From DAOVRD01 sp964521715 (GTDB taxonomy: Bacteria; Planctomycetota; Brocadiia; SM23-32), in the NCBI GenBank assembly GCA_964521715.1, contig CAZFSS010000006.1, positions 119,821 to 183,820 on the forward strand: a stretch of 64,000 bases of DNA, written 5' to 3'. The notes below the pieces were generated by a model that was not told the DNA's origin, made no database searches, and saw nothing but the letters and a program-made list of their open reading frames with translations. Shown piece by piece: positions 16,403-25,562 of this stretch. Within the stretch, counting starts at the first letter, position 1, and the number at the start of each line of letters is the position of its first letter. Position numbers and translations under genes: made by a program.

Positions 16403-16873
16403 TCAGAACTGACGGGGCAGGTTCGCAGACGACACTCGTCCTCAGAGCCTTCATGAATGACGCGGGAGAGACGGTCAAACGCGATGGCGGAGAGGGAAGG
16501 TGTGCGCTCGCCTTGCCAGAACACGACTAGACGGTGGCCGTTGGGCGTGTTTCGGTCGCGCCGGTGCCCTGGAGACCCAGCCCGAACTAGTCCGTGACTA
16601 AGAGTCCGCTTGACAAGAGCGATGCTGATGGTCAGGATCCGACACCTGAGGGCTGCCCGCTGTGTGGGCCACGGCCAGCTGGCAAATCCCGGGTGGAATG
16701 GGAGATCGCGGCTGACATAGCCGCGGTAAACTCGTGCAAAGCGCAGTGCTCGGCTCTCGAAAGGTGCTGGCGCATGGAGTGCGTGAAAACCGACTCAACT
16801 GCCAGGATGGTGAGTTCACGAAGGAGAACACCCGCCGCCGAACATGTCGGGGCCCAGATGAAAGGAGCATGCG
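16403..16873. other. Gap without supported gene
   Basis: About 470 bp between the gene fragment and the zinc-ribbon gene. Both strands contain open frames but with no homology, ribosome site or plausible composition. A GG-N10-GC pattern at 16769-16782 lacks the TTGC of a real sigma-54 box. I see no other feature here. Confidence 0.5.
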
Positions 16874-17827
16874 GTGGCCAATCTCGAGTTTAGGTGTCCG
16901 CACTGTCAGCAGTCGCTTAGCGCTCCTGACGAGCGCTTGGGCCAGGTACTTGCTTGTCCCAAGTGCAGGAAACGAATTCGATTGCCGCAGGCGGAGCAGG
17001 TGCCATCTAAGACAGCCGCGCCTTCGGTGCTGCCACGAGCGGAGCAGCCGTCCGGTTCCCTCGCGCCAAGCGAAGCGTTTGACCCCGCACAACTGCAGAA
17101 TGCCCTCAACTACAGACTGGTCCACAAGACGCTTAAGTCCGCTGGGATAGCAAGTATCGTTTGGGGGGTCATCGGCGCCGTGGCTTTTGCTGGCATACAG
17201 GCGAGTTTTCTGAACGGCATCTTGGGATTCCTTGGCCTCCTGCTCATTGCAGAAGGCATATGGATGCTCCGTTCCCCAACGCCTGGAGGGTTGATCGCGG
17301 ACGCCATCACCCTCCTGATCATCGGCGCAAGCAACATCGTGACTGCAGCAGCCGGAGCCGTTGGCAACTTCGCCTTTCCTGTCATTCTCCTGGGCGTGTG
17401 GCAAATCGTATGGGGCTTCAAGTCCGTGCGGCGTTACAAACAGTGGTCCGCAATGCCGACGAGCAAACCGTGCGACGAGGCCCTCAAACAGCTTGACGAC
17501 TTGGTGAAAACCATCAGCAAGGCCGAAGCCGATCAGCTGCCGGACTATGTCGCGCTCCAAGCCCGCAAGGCCTTCCCCGTCCACCAAGTCTCCGTCTGGA
17601 AAGGGCGGCTCTCTCCGCGCTCTGCCGTTTTCGTTGAAGGAGCCGGCGAGGATGTCGTGGTCGCGACAAAGGACGACGTGGTGGTCGCCAAGGTCGAGGG
17701 CTGGAAAGGGAAGGTCTTGTCTGGAAAGATGCTCGCCGCGTCCCTCCGAATCCGCGATAGGAAGCTGACTGGCCTTATTGCCCCGGAGTGCTTCGAGAGG
17801 CTCGTTGCCTGGAAGGCACAAACCTGA
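16874..17827 (+). CDS. Zinc-ribbon membrane protein of unknown function
   Basis: 317 residues. The N-terminus is a CxxC...CxxC zinc ribbon (FRCPHCQ at 7-13 and LACPKCRK at 26-33), of the kind common in MJ0042-type fingers of environmental bacteria. After a Pro/Ala-rich linker there are about four hydrophobic segments between residues 90 and 190. The soluble C-terminal part (about 200-317) has VFVEGAGEDVVVATKDDVVVAK and no family I know. The GTG start is supported by AAAGGAG 6 nt upstream. It is flanked by transposon remnants and is less GC-rich than the island genes, so it may be acquired cargo. Confidence 0.7.
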   Translation: MANLEFRCPHCQQSLSAPDERLGQVLACPKCRKRIRLPQAEQVPSKTAAPSVLPRAEQPSGSLAPSEAFDPAQLQNALNYRLVHKTLKSAGIASIVWGVIGAVAFAGIQASFLNGILGFLGLLLIAEGIWMLRSPTPGGLIADAITLLIIGASNIVTAAAGAVGNFAFPVILLGVWQIVWGFKSVRRYKQWSAMPTSKPCDEALKQLDDLVKTISKAEADQLPDYVALQARKAFPVHQVSVWKGRLSPRSAVFVEGAGEDVVVATKDDVVVAKVEGWKGKVLSGKMLAASLRIRDRKLTGLIAPECFERLVAWKAQT

Positions 17828-17954
17828 AAGGCGGACAGGCAGTAGGAGGGCAAAGCTCACTCACAATGAATCACCCTTTCGCCGACCTAGTCAGAAAGGC
17901 CTCACAATGCTCGCGCGGATCCTGAAGTTGCTGTAACCGTTCACGGGTTTTCGG

Positions 17955-18720
17955 TCAGGCGGGCAGGAGGGGGGCGGCGGGCTGGCCTCTGAAATGGGCG
18001 TCAAGTGTGTGGTGAAGGAACTGGAAGACAGATCGGCCTTGCTGTCGGCAGGTGGCAGCCGCGGTCCAGATGCGCTCACACCAGGCGCGGCCCGCCGGGC
18101 CCTGCGTGCCTTGCGTGATGCGGCGCTGGATGACCACGAAGCGCAGGGCCTGTTCGGCCAGGTTGTTGGTGGGCTCGACTCCTGGCGTGGTGATGAAGCG
18201 GAAGTAGGCGTCGGCGTGTTGGCGAAACCGATCCGCCATGTTCCGCGCCGCCGCCGTCCACGGCGGGTGCGTGGCGGCGCGCACAATGTCTTCGCGCTCA
18301 CGCTCCAGCGCCTCGCTGCGAAGGACGAGCAGAGACTCTTCCCGGACTCCTTGTGCCCCGTCTCGTCGACGTTAAGGCGCGCCTGCGAAGGCAGAGCCTG
18401 ACGCAGCTCGGCATAGGCCGGCTCGAGAGCTCTGCCGGCTTTGCGGACCAGCCGGGCGAGTTCGCCGGTGGAAAGCCGTACTGCCAGCACGTCGCGCAAG
18501 AGCGCCTGGATGGTCGTGTAGGCGGCGTGCGCCGTGCCCTTGAGCCATGCCACGAGGGCCGTCAGACGTGTTCCGACCAGGCCGGCCGCCAGGACCTCTG
18601 CGGGCAACCGCGCGCAGCGGAGCTTGCCGCAATGCGCGCACCAGTAGGTGAGGGCGCGGTGCTCCGTGACGATCACGGGCCTATCGACCAGTTCCACCTC
18701 CTGGACCATGCGCGGGCGAG
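17955..18720 (-). pseudogene. IS66-family transposase remnant with internal deletion
   Basis: The amino part shows the IS66 zinc-finger region (WCAHCGKLRC) and the catalytic DETG motif (LNVDETGHKESGK). The following catalytic middle is missing and the frame changes. The C-terminal end is then clear in another frame: EPTNNLAEQALRFVVIQRRI, ending at 17955 after VFQFLHHTLDAHF. The element ends abruptly near 18720 against a truncated nuclease gene. The sequence TGTAACCGTTCACGG near 17934-17948 may be part of the other element end. IS66 elements usually carry two accessory genes; neither is present. Confidence 0.82.
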
Positions 18721-19158
18721 GTGCTGGCCATTGAAGAGCCGTTCGTACTCGACCTTTCGCCAGAGCTTCCGCCCGTTGGCGGCAGGATCGACCTGGTTGA
18801 GCGCACTGCCAACGGACAGATGGTAGTAACGGACTTGAAGACCTCAAAGAACAGCAAGGCGCCCAGCATCGACCAGCTGGTCCTCTATCAGGAAGCCGCC
18901 AAGGACCTGGACTGCACGGGCAACGGCCGAGTGACGGCCCGCTACCTTGTGCTCACCAAGACAAAGGAGCCGGATGTCATAGTCTACGAGCCGGAGATAC
19001 GACCAGGCGAGATCGACCGGCTCTGCGCCACCTATCTTGAAGTCTGGGAGGCGATCAAAGCAGGGGTGAAGCACCCGCGTACCGAGTGGTGGTGTGACTC
19101 ATGCCAGTGGCAACGCTACTGCGACGCCTACCAGCCGGAGCTGGAACCGATGTTCTGA
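18721..19158 (+). pseudogene. C-terminal fragment of a PD-(D/E)XK (Cas4/AddB-like) nuclease, beheaded by IS66
   Basis: 145 residues. GGRIDLVE, then VVTDLKTSK, provide the D...(D/E)xK catalytic pair of RecB-type nucleases, followed by the QxxxY-like QLVLYQEAA. A C-terminal pair of cysteines in WWCDSCQWQRYCDAY fits the Fe-S cluster of Cas4/AddB proteins, which needs a further N-terminal cysteine that is not here. The reading frame begins exactly at the IS66 border, so the 5' part is missing. No cas genes or repeats are nearby. Confidence 0.72.
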
Positions 19159-19429
19159 GGGCAAGCGTTCCTGACCCCGGCTCCTGCGGCGGAAGATCAC
19201 GTCCCTCAGATACTCATATGTGAAACTTCGTGTATTTCCATCCGCAACGTGCTATAGGACCACCCCGCGCCATATCGCTCAAGCGATTTCGCAGCGGACT
19301 TTTGCGATAGGACAAGAAGCCTGCCTGTTGAATTGGTGGGATGCTGAAGCATCGGAGCAGTCGGCGTTCAGCTCTGTCCGAATCTCCCAGGTTCTCAGGG
19401 GCTGACGGCCTTCGAATCCTGCTTCCGCC

Positions 19430-20734
19430 CTACTGGGCGAACTGGGGGAGCCACTGGGCCTGGGCGGCGAGCATCTCCTCCATCATCGGCTGGACCTGGG
19501 CCAGTGAGTCCACAAGCGGGTCGCTCATGAGGGCGTAGAGGAGCGTCTGCCTGTCTCCGCTCAGGGCTGCGTCCACTGCGAGCCCGCGGCTCCGGGCGAG
19601 CATCTCCGTCATCGGCAGCACCGCCGCGGGCAGGTCTCCCACGGCCAGCGGCAGCGCGCCGAACGCGCCGACCAAAGCAGGGGACTCGACGATCTCCCCT
19701 CGAGGCAGGTTCGTGATCTGCCCGACGTTGGGAAGGTTCACGGCGAAGACCTTGTGCCTGTCCGTGGCGATCGAGACGGCCACGTCTACGGCAAGGTCGC
19801 TCACCGAACCGACGAAATGCTGCATGCCGGGGATGGACATGTCGAACTGCGGCGCCTCGGCCTTCGCCAGCTCCTCATAGTGCCTCCACACGGCCGAATG
19901 CGCCCTGAGCGGGTCGCCCAGCCCCCAATGCCGGACTTCCTTCTGCCGCGCCACGCTCTCGCGGCGGTAGAAGTAGTCGGCCATGTGCCCGCCCGGTATG
20001 GGAATGATCCCGTAGGCGGCCGCGATGTCAACGGTGCGCTGCCAGCCCCAGCCGGACTTGCTCGTGTCCGACTCGACCACCTTCTGAAGCAGTTCCGGCG
20101 CGACGTCCCTGCCGTCCACGTAGGCGTGCAGCAGCCACGTGTAGTGGTTGACGCCTGCCGTAATGGGGACCACATCGTCCGCCGGAAGGCCGAGGAACTG
20201 CTCCACGAGCTGGGCGACGCCCAGAAAGCCGCTGCAGAGCGAGAGTTCCTCGATGGAGCTGGTGCGCCGCACGGCGTCGGTGACGAAACCCGTGGGATTC
20301 GCGTAGTTGATGAGGAACGCGTGCGGGCAGAGCCGCTCCATTCGGCGCGCGATGTCCATCGCGACCGGGATCGTCCGCAGGGCGAGGAATACGCCGCCCG
20401 GGCCTGAGGTCTCGTCACCGTACATGTCGTACTTGGCCGGGATGGACACGTCCAGGCTCAGGGCTTCGTACCCGCCGATCCGGAAGCAGGTGATCACAAA
20501 GTCCGCCCCGTCCAGGGCCTCGTCCAGGTCCAGAGTCGCTTGCACGTGCAGGTCTGCGCCCTTGGCGCGTATCAGGTTCCTGGCGAGCGCGAGCATCGTC
20601 TGCTGCCGCTCCGGCCGGATGTCCTCCAGGATGAGGCTCGAGCCGGCCATCTCGTCGGCGTGCTGGACGAGCGTGTGCACGATCCCTGCCGCATAGACGC
20701 TCCCTCCACCGATCACGGCAATCTTCTTTCCCAT
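19430..20734 (-). CDS. Glycoside hydrolase family 4 (NAD-dependent alpha-galactosidase/glucosidase-like)
   Basis: 434 residues, normal for GH4. The N-terminal Rossmann motif IGGGSVYAAG (8-17) binds NAD. INYANPTG (142-149), Cys167 in SLCSGF and the NH pair 196-197 in GVNHYTWL correspond to the family's substrate and manganese-binding residues. GH4 enzymes hydrolyse glycosides by an oxidation/elimination mechanism in the cytoplasm; substrate specificity cannot be read from the sequence. The ATG is at 20734. It lies 85 bp downstream of a URO-D-like gene on the same strand, a pairing suggestive of a small catabolic operon. Confidence 0.9.
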   Translation of the reverse strand: MGKKIAVIGGGSVYAAGIVHTLVQHADEMAGSSLILEDIRPERQQTMLALARNLIRAKGADLHVQATLDLDEALDGADFVITCFRIGGYEALSLDVSIPAKYDMYGDETSGPGGVFLALRTIPVAMDIARRMERLCPHAFLINYANPTGFVTDAVRRTSSIEELSLCSGFLGVAQLVEQFLGLPADDVVPITAGVNHYTWLLHAYVDGRDVAPELLQKVVESDTSKSGWGWQRTVDIAAAYGIIPIPGGHMADYFYRRESVARQKEVRHWGLGDPLRAHSAVWRHYEELAKAEAPQFDMSIPGMQHFVGSVSDLAVDVAVSIATDRHKVFAVNLPNVGQITNLPRGEIVESPALVGAFGALPLAVGDLPAAVLPMTEMLARSRGLAVDAALSGDRQTLLYALMSDPLVDSLAQVQPMMEEMLAAQAQWLPQFAQ

Positions 20735-20819
20735 TGGTCGGATCCCTCTCTGGCGCTTTCGGCGCGCGGCCGTCGGCTTCTCGCCGGAGGCGATTGTAGC
20801 ATTCGGGCTGCGCCGCCGA

Positions 20820-22034
20820 CTATGCCCTGATCGGATAGCGGCGACAGGCGCGCCACTCGTCTATGAACGCGGCGACATTGTCCCACACGGGTTCGCCGTC
20901 CGCCGTCACGTTGTCCACGGGAGACAGTATGAAGCCGCCGCCGGGGCCGAGCTGACGAACGGCAGCCCTTACGGCCGTGCGCACCTGTTCGGGCGAGCCA
21001 GTTTCCACGGTCACGAAGCCGTTCACGCCGCCCCACAGGCAGATGCGGCCTCCCAGCTTCCTCTTGGTCAGGGCGAAGTCCGCGCGCGGGTCCTGCACTG
21101 GGTCAAGCCCTATCAGCGCGTCCATGCCGGACTTGAGGTACATGTCCAGAAGCGGCGTGTAGGAGGCCGTGGTTATCAGGGCCAGTTTCGCGCCTGCCTG
21201 GTGGGCCTGCTCCACGTCTTCCCTGAGCGAAGGGAGGATGAGCTGCCGGTAGGTGGCGGGGGACAAGAAATCCGCCGTCTCGTACCAGGCGCGCCGGATG
21301 AGCAGGTCAATCCCCTCCGCCAGCACCACGTCCATGCGGCGCTGGTTCCATTCGTGGAGGATGGCCAGCAGGTCCCGCACGAACGACGGGCTCGTCATCG
21401 CCATTAGCATCAGGTCCTGAATGCCGCACAGCCAGCAGGCGGCATCGAACAGCACGCCCCATTCGCCGACTACGAGCAGGTCCCGTTCGGCCGCGAAGGA
21501 CTTCGCCGCCTGCGCGTCTTCTCGGAAGGCGGCTACGTCTTCATCGGTGGGCGGGGTAAGCAGGTAGCGCAGGGCCGGCAGGTCGTCCGGGCACGTTACC
21601 AGATGCTTGCGGGCGCGCGGCACAACGTAGTCGTCGAAGAGCGGGACGCGGTTTCCGTGCGGCCAGTCATCCGTCTGGCTGACCGCTGTGTGAAGCGTGC
21701 CAGCGGGCGTCACGTATTCTCTGTGGATGAGCGGATAGCGCGAGCCGGCCGGCTCCTCGCGCCAGTTCTTCACCTCGACGCGCGGGTCGAACCGCACGGG
21801 GAGGCCGTACAGGTCGTGGTGCTCCGATTCGGTGCGATTGCCCCGAGGTGACCGCATGGGCAGCTGCACGTACGCGTCCAACCCCATCTCAATCTGCCGT
21901 TCCACGAACTCCGGCTGGTCCGCGCACCGCTTCCTGAGTGCCGCGAACAGCATGAAGGAGCACGGCACGTAGTCGGGTGCCTCGCCGTTCAAGGAGGTCA
22001 ACATACGATCGCGCGACGAGAGCCCGGCGGTCAT
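20820..22034 (-). CDS. Uroporphyrinogen decarboxylase (URO-D) family protein
   Basis: 404 residues with the URO-D-like TIM barrel: the N-terminal SSRDRMLTSLNGEAPDYVPC, the central VGEWGVLFDAACWLCGI, and GLDPVQDP with the closing WGGVNGFV and GFILSPVDNV. The family includes HemE and corrinoid-protein methyltransferases. The haem-synthetic HemE N-terminal arginines are not evident, and the neighbour is a GH4 glycosidase. It is therefore more likely one of the many non-haem URO-D proteins found with sugar-catabolic genes; its reaction is unknown. AAAGGG lies about 10 nt before the ATG. Confidence 0.8.
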   Translation of the reverse strand: MTAGLSSRDRMLTSLNGEAPDYVPCSFMLFAALRKRCADQPEFVERQIEMGLDAYVQLPMRSPRGNRTESEHHDLYGLPVRFDPRVEVKNWREEPAGSRYPLIHREYVTPAGTLHTAVSQTDDWPHGNRVPLFDDYVVPRARKHLVTCPDDLPALRYLLTPPTDEDVAAFREDAQAAKSFAAERDLLVVGEWGVLFDAACWLCGIQDLMLMAMTSPSFVRDLLAILHEWNQRRMDVVLAEGIDLLIRRAWYETADFLSPATYRQLILPSLREDVEQAHQAGAKLALITTASYTPLLDMYLKSGMDALIGLDPVQDPRADFALTKRKLGGRICLWGGVNGFVTVETGSPEQVRTAVRAAVRQLGPGGGFILSPVDNVTADGEPVWDNVAAFIDEWRACRRYPIRA

Positions 22035-22092
22035 GCTGTTGCGTTCCCTTTCCGGAGGACAAATGGCAGTCTAGCCCCTTGCCGGCCGACGG

Positions 22093-22245
22093 TCAACAAC
22101 GGGCTGATGAGACACATGAGGCCAGGAAGGCCAAGCGGCACGGAAGCCCCGCGACCTGGTAGACCACACAGGCGGCCCTGGCCACGTCCGTGCACGAGTC
22201 CGACCCCCGGCGGATGATCTCCCCCTCCGTCCCGCCCGGTTTCAT
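22093..22245 (-). pseudogene. Transglutaminase-like core fragment
   Basis: About 50 codons read EIIRRGSDSCTDVARAACVV, then YQVAGLPCRLAFLA, and stop at 22093. The pattern S-C-T-D-x-A-R ... G-(I/L)-P-x-R resembles the active-site cysteine helix of transglutaminase-like proteins. No longer gene continues on either side, so this would be a scrap of a decayed gene. It is based on motif likeness only. The remaining bases of the 22035-22411 gap show nothing else. Confidence 0.35.
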
Positions 22246-22411
22246 GGCATCCAGGTCTTGGGGCCCCCTCTGGCCCAGACGACAGCCGGCCAGCGCCGCG
22301 CTGGCCGTGCTTCGCCTGCTAAGCGGCTTTCAGCCTGCCATCCCGCGCGCGATGCTTCCAGGAATCAAGCGAGAACGCTAGCCGTCGGGCATGGATGGCT
22401 GAAGGACGGCG

Positions 22412-22819
22412 TCAGGCAAGACGTCGGAGGAGTTCCAGGAACTCCTTCGGGCTCACCACGGTCACGCCCTTGCAGGCCTTCTTCGTGAAGTGGCGCGCGT
22501 TGCTCGTCACCAGGATGGCGTCTGCGGCGGCGGCCACTTCCAGGAACGGCAGGTCGTCGGGGTCGGGAAGCTTGACGGGGAGGAGAGCAGCAGCGACGGG
22601 GAGGGGGACGTGGCGGAGCACTTCCATCAGGGTCTCGACGTCCTGCGTGGCAATGCGGAACTCCGGACGGCGCAGGACGGAGTCGTACTCGTTGAGGATC
22701 CGGCCGTCTGCGCAGAACTCGAAGGCGCCCCCCAGCAGCATGTCGAGGATCCTCGCGCACGCCCCGTGCGCCGTCAACGCGGCGGAAACGATCACGTTGG
22801 TGTCGAGCACGGCTCTCAC
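22412..22819 (-). CDS. PIN-domain toxin (VapC-like ribonuclease)
   Basis: 135 residues with the PIN fold: the first acidic residue in AVLDTNVIVSAAL, Glu in ILNEYDSVL, and the later acidic cluster DPDDLPFLEVA with a conserved serine/asparagine in LVTSNARHF. This arrangement fits the PIN_3-type putative toxins. Such proteins cleave RNA and are neutralised by the partner antitoxin. Its ATG overlaps the stop of the upstream antitoxin gene by 4 bp, which indicates translational coupling. Confidence 0.85.
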   Translation of the reverse strand: MRAVLDTNVIVSAALTAHGACARILDMLLGGAFEFCADGRILNEYDSVLRRPEFRIATQDVETLMEVLRHVPLPVAAALLPVKLPDPDDLPFLEVAAAADAILVTSNARHFTKKACKGVTVVSPKEFLELLRRLA

Positions 22820-23109
22820 TCGCCGGCCCGCCTCTCGCGCCGGACCTTCGCAATGATGGCGTCGATCTCACGCATGCTCGTGCGGTCAAGGCGGTCGGCC
22901 TTCGCCTTCGCCCGGATGCGACTCAGGGCCGCCTGCGCCCTGGCGCGGCGGATGGCCAGCACCTCCTCCTCCACGGTGTCCGGCTCGACGGGCATCATCA
23001 GGGCGAACGGCCGGCCATTGGCCGTGACCACGATCTCGCGATCCTCCTGGAGGTCCTTGCGAAGCCGAGCGGTATTGGCCCGCAGGTCCCGAATCGTGAC
23101 GAACTTCAT
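22816..23109 (-). CDS. Phd/YefM-family antitoxin
   Basis: 97 residues. The N-terminal half MKFVTIRDLRANTARLRKDL followed by DREIVVTANGRPFALMMPV is the DNA-binding fold of Phd/YefM antitoxins. The basic, helical C-terminal half would wrap the toxin. It is the first gene of the toxin-antitoxin pair and probably autorepresses the operon from the gap to 23151. Confidence 0.85.
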   Translation of the reverse strand: MKFVTIRDLRANTARLRKDLQEDREIVVTANGRPFALMMPVEPDTVEEEVLAIRRARAQAALSRIRAKAKADRLDRTSMREIDAIIAKVRRERRAGE

Positions 23110-23234
23110 GGCTCCGACTCCTCATCGCGTGCACGTTCACGACATCAATAGTGTACGCAATACCGCCCCCATTGTCAATACGAAGGTGGCACGTGGCAGG
23201 CCACAGGCAGCCGATCCGAAGCAGGGGGAGCACA

Positions 23235-23456
23235 ATGGCGAACCCGCCTGACAGACGGCGGGCAGAGCTTGACCCGCGAGCGCTCCGGCCGGCCGAGCTG
23301 GCCCGGCTCCTGAACTCGACCCCTCTGGGCGAGGTGGTCGGGTCGCACGTCATCTACCGCCAGCGCAACCGGGCCGGATGCCGGATCGGCGGCGGCCAGA
23401 CCATCGACCTAGTGTGTTACGTGGCTTGGCTGGCGCGGGAGCGCCAAGCGCCGTAA
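23235..23456 (+). CDS. Small conserved-looking protein, unknown function
   Basis: 73 residues, basic, with LDPRALRPAELARLLNSTPL, then VIYRQRNRAG and the ending IDLVCYVAWLARER. The ATG at 23235 has GGGGGAG 5-6 nt upstream, which supports translation. The helix-rich composition with R-Q-R-N-R-A-G suggests a DNA-binding helix-turn-helix, but no named family is recognised. It is transcribed away from the toxin-antitoxin operon. Confidence 0.55.
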   Translation: MANPPDRRRAELDPRALRPAELARLLNSTPLGEVVGSHVIYRQRNRAGCRIGGGQTIDLVCYVAWLARERQAP

Positions 23457-23534
23457 CTGCCAAGACCCTCGCGGCCGCGCGGCCGAGTCCAGTTCCTCTG
23501 CATGCTGCCAGAAGGCCAGTTGGACAGGCTGAAC

Positions 23535-23562
23535 TTGACTGCCGGGCGAAACGCGCTACACT
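23535..23562 (+). promoter_or_regulatory. Sigma-70 type promoter of the ABC exporter operon
   Basis: TTGACT (23535-23540), a 16-bp spacer and TACACT (23557-23562). Transcription would begin about 170 nt before the first ABC gene. Confidence 0.55.
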
Positions 23563-23736
23563 CGCATCAGCAGGTGGCGCGCAGGCATGCGCTGCCGGCG
23601 TGACGACACGGAGTCGAGAGCGAGGCGCCAGTCTGGGTGTCTGCATGTTGCACCAATCACCCGTAGCCTGGTCGAATCCGCGCGGGGCTGCGGATGTCGG
23701 CGCTGGTGAGCCTGGGCCGGTGCGGGGCCTGCTGCC

Positions 23737-25527
23737 ATGAGCGACCCCGGCGCCAACGGTTCGGGTGCGCCCGCGCTGCCTCAGACGCTTGCGTCTCTCC
23801 GCAAGTTGCTCCCCTTCCTGCGGCCTTACCTCAAGCCCATCATCATCGGGCCGTTCCTGCTGTCAGCCGAGGTCCTCGCAGGCCTTCTCCAGCCTCGCCT
23901 GCTGGAAACCATCGTGGACAAGGGCATTCGGGGTTCCGACATGTCGGTGGTGGTCCACATGGGCCTGCTGATGCTCGGGCTGGCACTTGTTGGGGCCGTG
24001 TGCGGCGTCCTGAACACGGTGTTGGTCGTCCCGGTGGCCCAGGGGTTCGGCGCGGACATAAGGGGTGCCCTCTTCCGGAAAGTGCATTCGCTCTCCGTGC
24101 GCAACCTGGACGAGCTGGGCACGGGCAACCTGATCACCCGGCTGACCAACGACATCACACAGGTTCAGGAAGCTCTCCTGTCGGCGCTGCGCATTTTCGT
24201 GCGGGGTCCCCTGACGCTCCTGGGCAGCATCGTGCTGGCGGCGCTCACGTGTCCTTCACTGACCGTGATCCTCCTGGCAATGATGCCGGTGCTGGTCATC
24301 GTCGTCGTGGGGTTCTTCAAGGGCTCGCACCCGATGTTCACCCGGGTTCAAGGCCGGCTCGACCGCCTGAACAGCCTCACGCAGGAGAACATCGCCGGCG
24401 TGCGCGTGGTGAAGGCGTTTGCGCGGGCGGACTACGAGCAGTTGCGCTTTGGGAACGCCAACAGGGAGCTGGCCTCAGGGAGTGCCAGGGCGATGCAGTT
24501 CACGGCCGCCGTGATGCCCCTGATGACGCTGGTCGTGGACATTGGCATTGGGGCGGCGACCTGGTTCGGAGGCCGCTGGGTCGCGTACGGCTCGCTCCAG
24601 GTCGGCCAGATGATCGCATTCAACAGCTACCTGATGCGCACGACCATGTCGCTGAGAATGCTGGCCATGGTCCTGGTGCGGCTGTCGCGTGCGGCCGCTT
24701 GCGGCGCCCGCATCGTCGAGGTGCTTGACGACGAGCCGGACGTCCAGGACGCGCCGGACGCGCGGACTGGCTTCCGCCCCAGTGGGCGGCTGGCGTTCGA
24801 GCACGTCACCTTCCGCTACAAAGGCGCGGAGGACGCGGCGCTGCAGGACGTCTCCTTCGAGGCCGAGCCGGGGCAGGTGGTGGCGATCCTCGGGGCAACC
24901 GGGTCCGGCAAGTCGACCCTCGTCCACCTGATACCGCGTTTCTACGACGTGGAGTCCGGCCGTGTGACGCTCGACGGCGTGGACGTGCGCAGCCTGCGCC
25001 AGACGGAGCTGCGGAGCCACATTGGCCTGGCTCTTCAGGAGTCCGTCCTGTTTTCCAGCACGATCCGGGACAACATCTGTTACGCCTCCCCCGCCGCGAC
25101 GGACGAGGAGGTCGTGGCCGCGGCCCGGGCCGCGCAGGCGCACGATTTCATCTCGGGCTTCCCCGACGGATATGACACGCAGCTCGGACAGCGCGGCGCC
25201 AACCTTTCCGGCGGGCAGAAGCAGCGGATCGCCATCGCCCGAGCGCTCCTTAGGCGGCCTGCGGTCCTGATCCTGGACGACAGCACCAGCTCTGTGGATG
25301 CAGAGACCGAGGCCCGCATCGAGACAGCCCTGCGGGACGCCATGAAGGGGAGCACGAGCATCGTGATCGCCCAGCGGATCAGCACGGTGCTGAACGCAGA
25401 CAAGATACTGGTGCTCGACGGCGGGCGCCTGGTTGCCGAGGGCACGCACCGGAGCCTGCTCGCCGAGAACCCGCTGTACCGCGAAATCTACGACTCGCAG
25501 CTCGGCGGCGGCCCCCCTGCCCCGTAG
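23737..25527 (+). CDS. Heterodimeric ABC exporter, half with the non-catalytic Walker B
   Basis: 596 residues: a six-helix exporter membrane domain (about 20-310) plus an ATP-binding domain. Walker A GATGSGKST is near 386 and the signature LSGGQ is canonical. Walker B ends LILDDST near 511, so Asp replaces the catalytic Glu, and the switch histidine is Gln (IAQRIS, near 545). These are the hallmarks of the degenerate subunit of TM287/288 or BmrCD-type heterodimers. It starts at an ATG without a clear ribosome site. The partner gene begins 35 bp downstream. Likely role: ATP-driven export of a lipid, drug or surface precursor; the substrate is unknown. Confidence 0.9.
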   Translation: MSDPGANGSGAPALPQTLASLRKLLPFLRPYLKPIIIGPFLLSAEVLAGLLQPRLLETIVDKGIRGSDMSVVVHMGLLMLGLALVGAVCGVLNTVLVVPVAQGFGADIRGALFRKVHSLSVRNLDELGTGNLITRLTNDITQVQEALLSALRIFVRGPLTLLGSIVLAALTCPSLTVILLAMMPVLVIVVVGFFKGSHPMFTRVQGRLDRLNSLTQENIAGVRVVKAFARADYEQLRFGNANRELASGSARAMQFTAAVMPLMTLVVDIGIGAATWFGGRWVAYGSLQVGQMIAFNSYLMRTTMSLRMLAMVLVRLSRAAACGARIVEVLDDEPDVQDAPDARTGFRPSGRLAFEHVTFRYKGAEDAALQDVSFEAEPGQVVAILGATGSGKSTLVHLIPRFYDVESGRVTLDGVDVRSLRQTELRSHIGLALQESVLFSSTIRDNICYASPAATDEEVVAAARAAQAHDFISGFPDGYDTQLGQRGANLSGGQKQRIAIARALLRRPAVLILDDSTSSVDAETEARIETALRDAMKGSTSIVIAQRISTVLNADKILVLDGGRLVAEGTHRSLLAENPLYREIYDSQLGGGPPAP

Positions 25528-25562
25528 GCAGAGAGTTCGGGCGTGGTGTACGGAGGTTTCGG

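Noticed and set aside
16768..16783. GG-N10-GC pattern (TGGCGCATGGAGTGCG) as a sigma-54 promoter
   Set aside because: Only the GG/GC spacing fits; the -12 box is GTGC and no enhancer element is nearby.
16598..17860. A 420-codon minus-strand frame opposite the zinc-ribbon gene
   Set aside because: The plus-strand gene has a strong ribosome site, CxxC pairs and membrane helices; the reverse frame has none.
19405..19435. TTCGAATCCTGCTTCCGCC resembling the 3' end of a tRNA
   Set aside because: The flanking bases do not form a T stem and no acceptor, D or anticodon arm can be built upstream.
15126..23460. A CRISPR-Cas locus, suggested by the Cas4-like nuclease fragment
   Set aside because: No repeat array and no other cas gene is present; the fragment fits AddB/RecB-type nucleases equally well.
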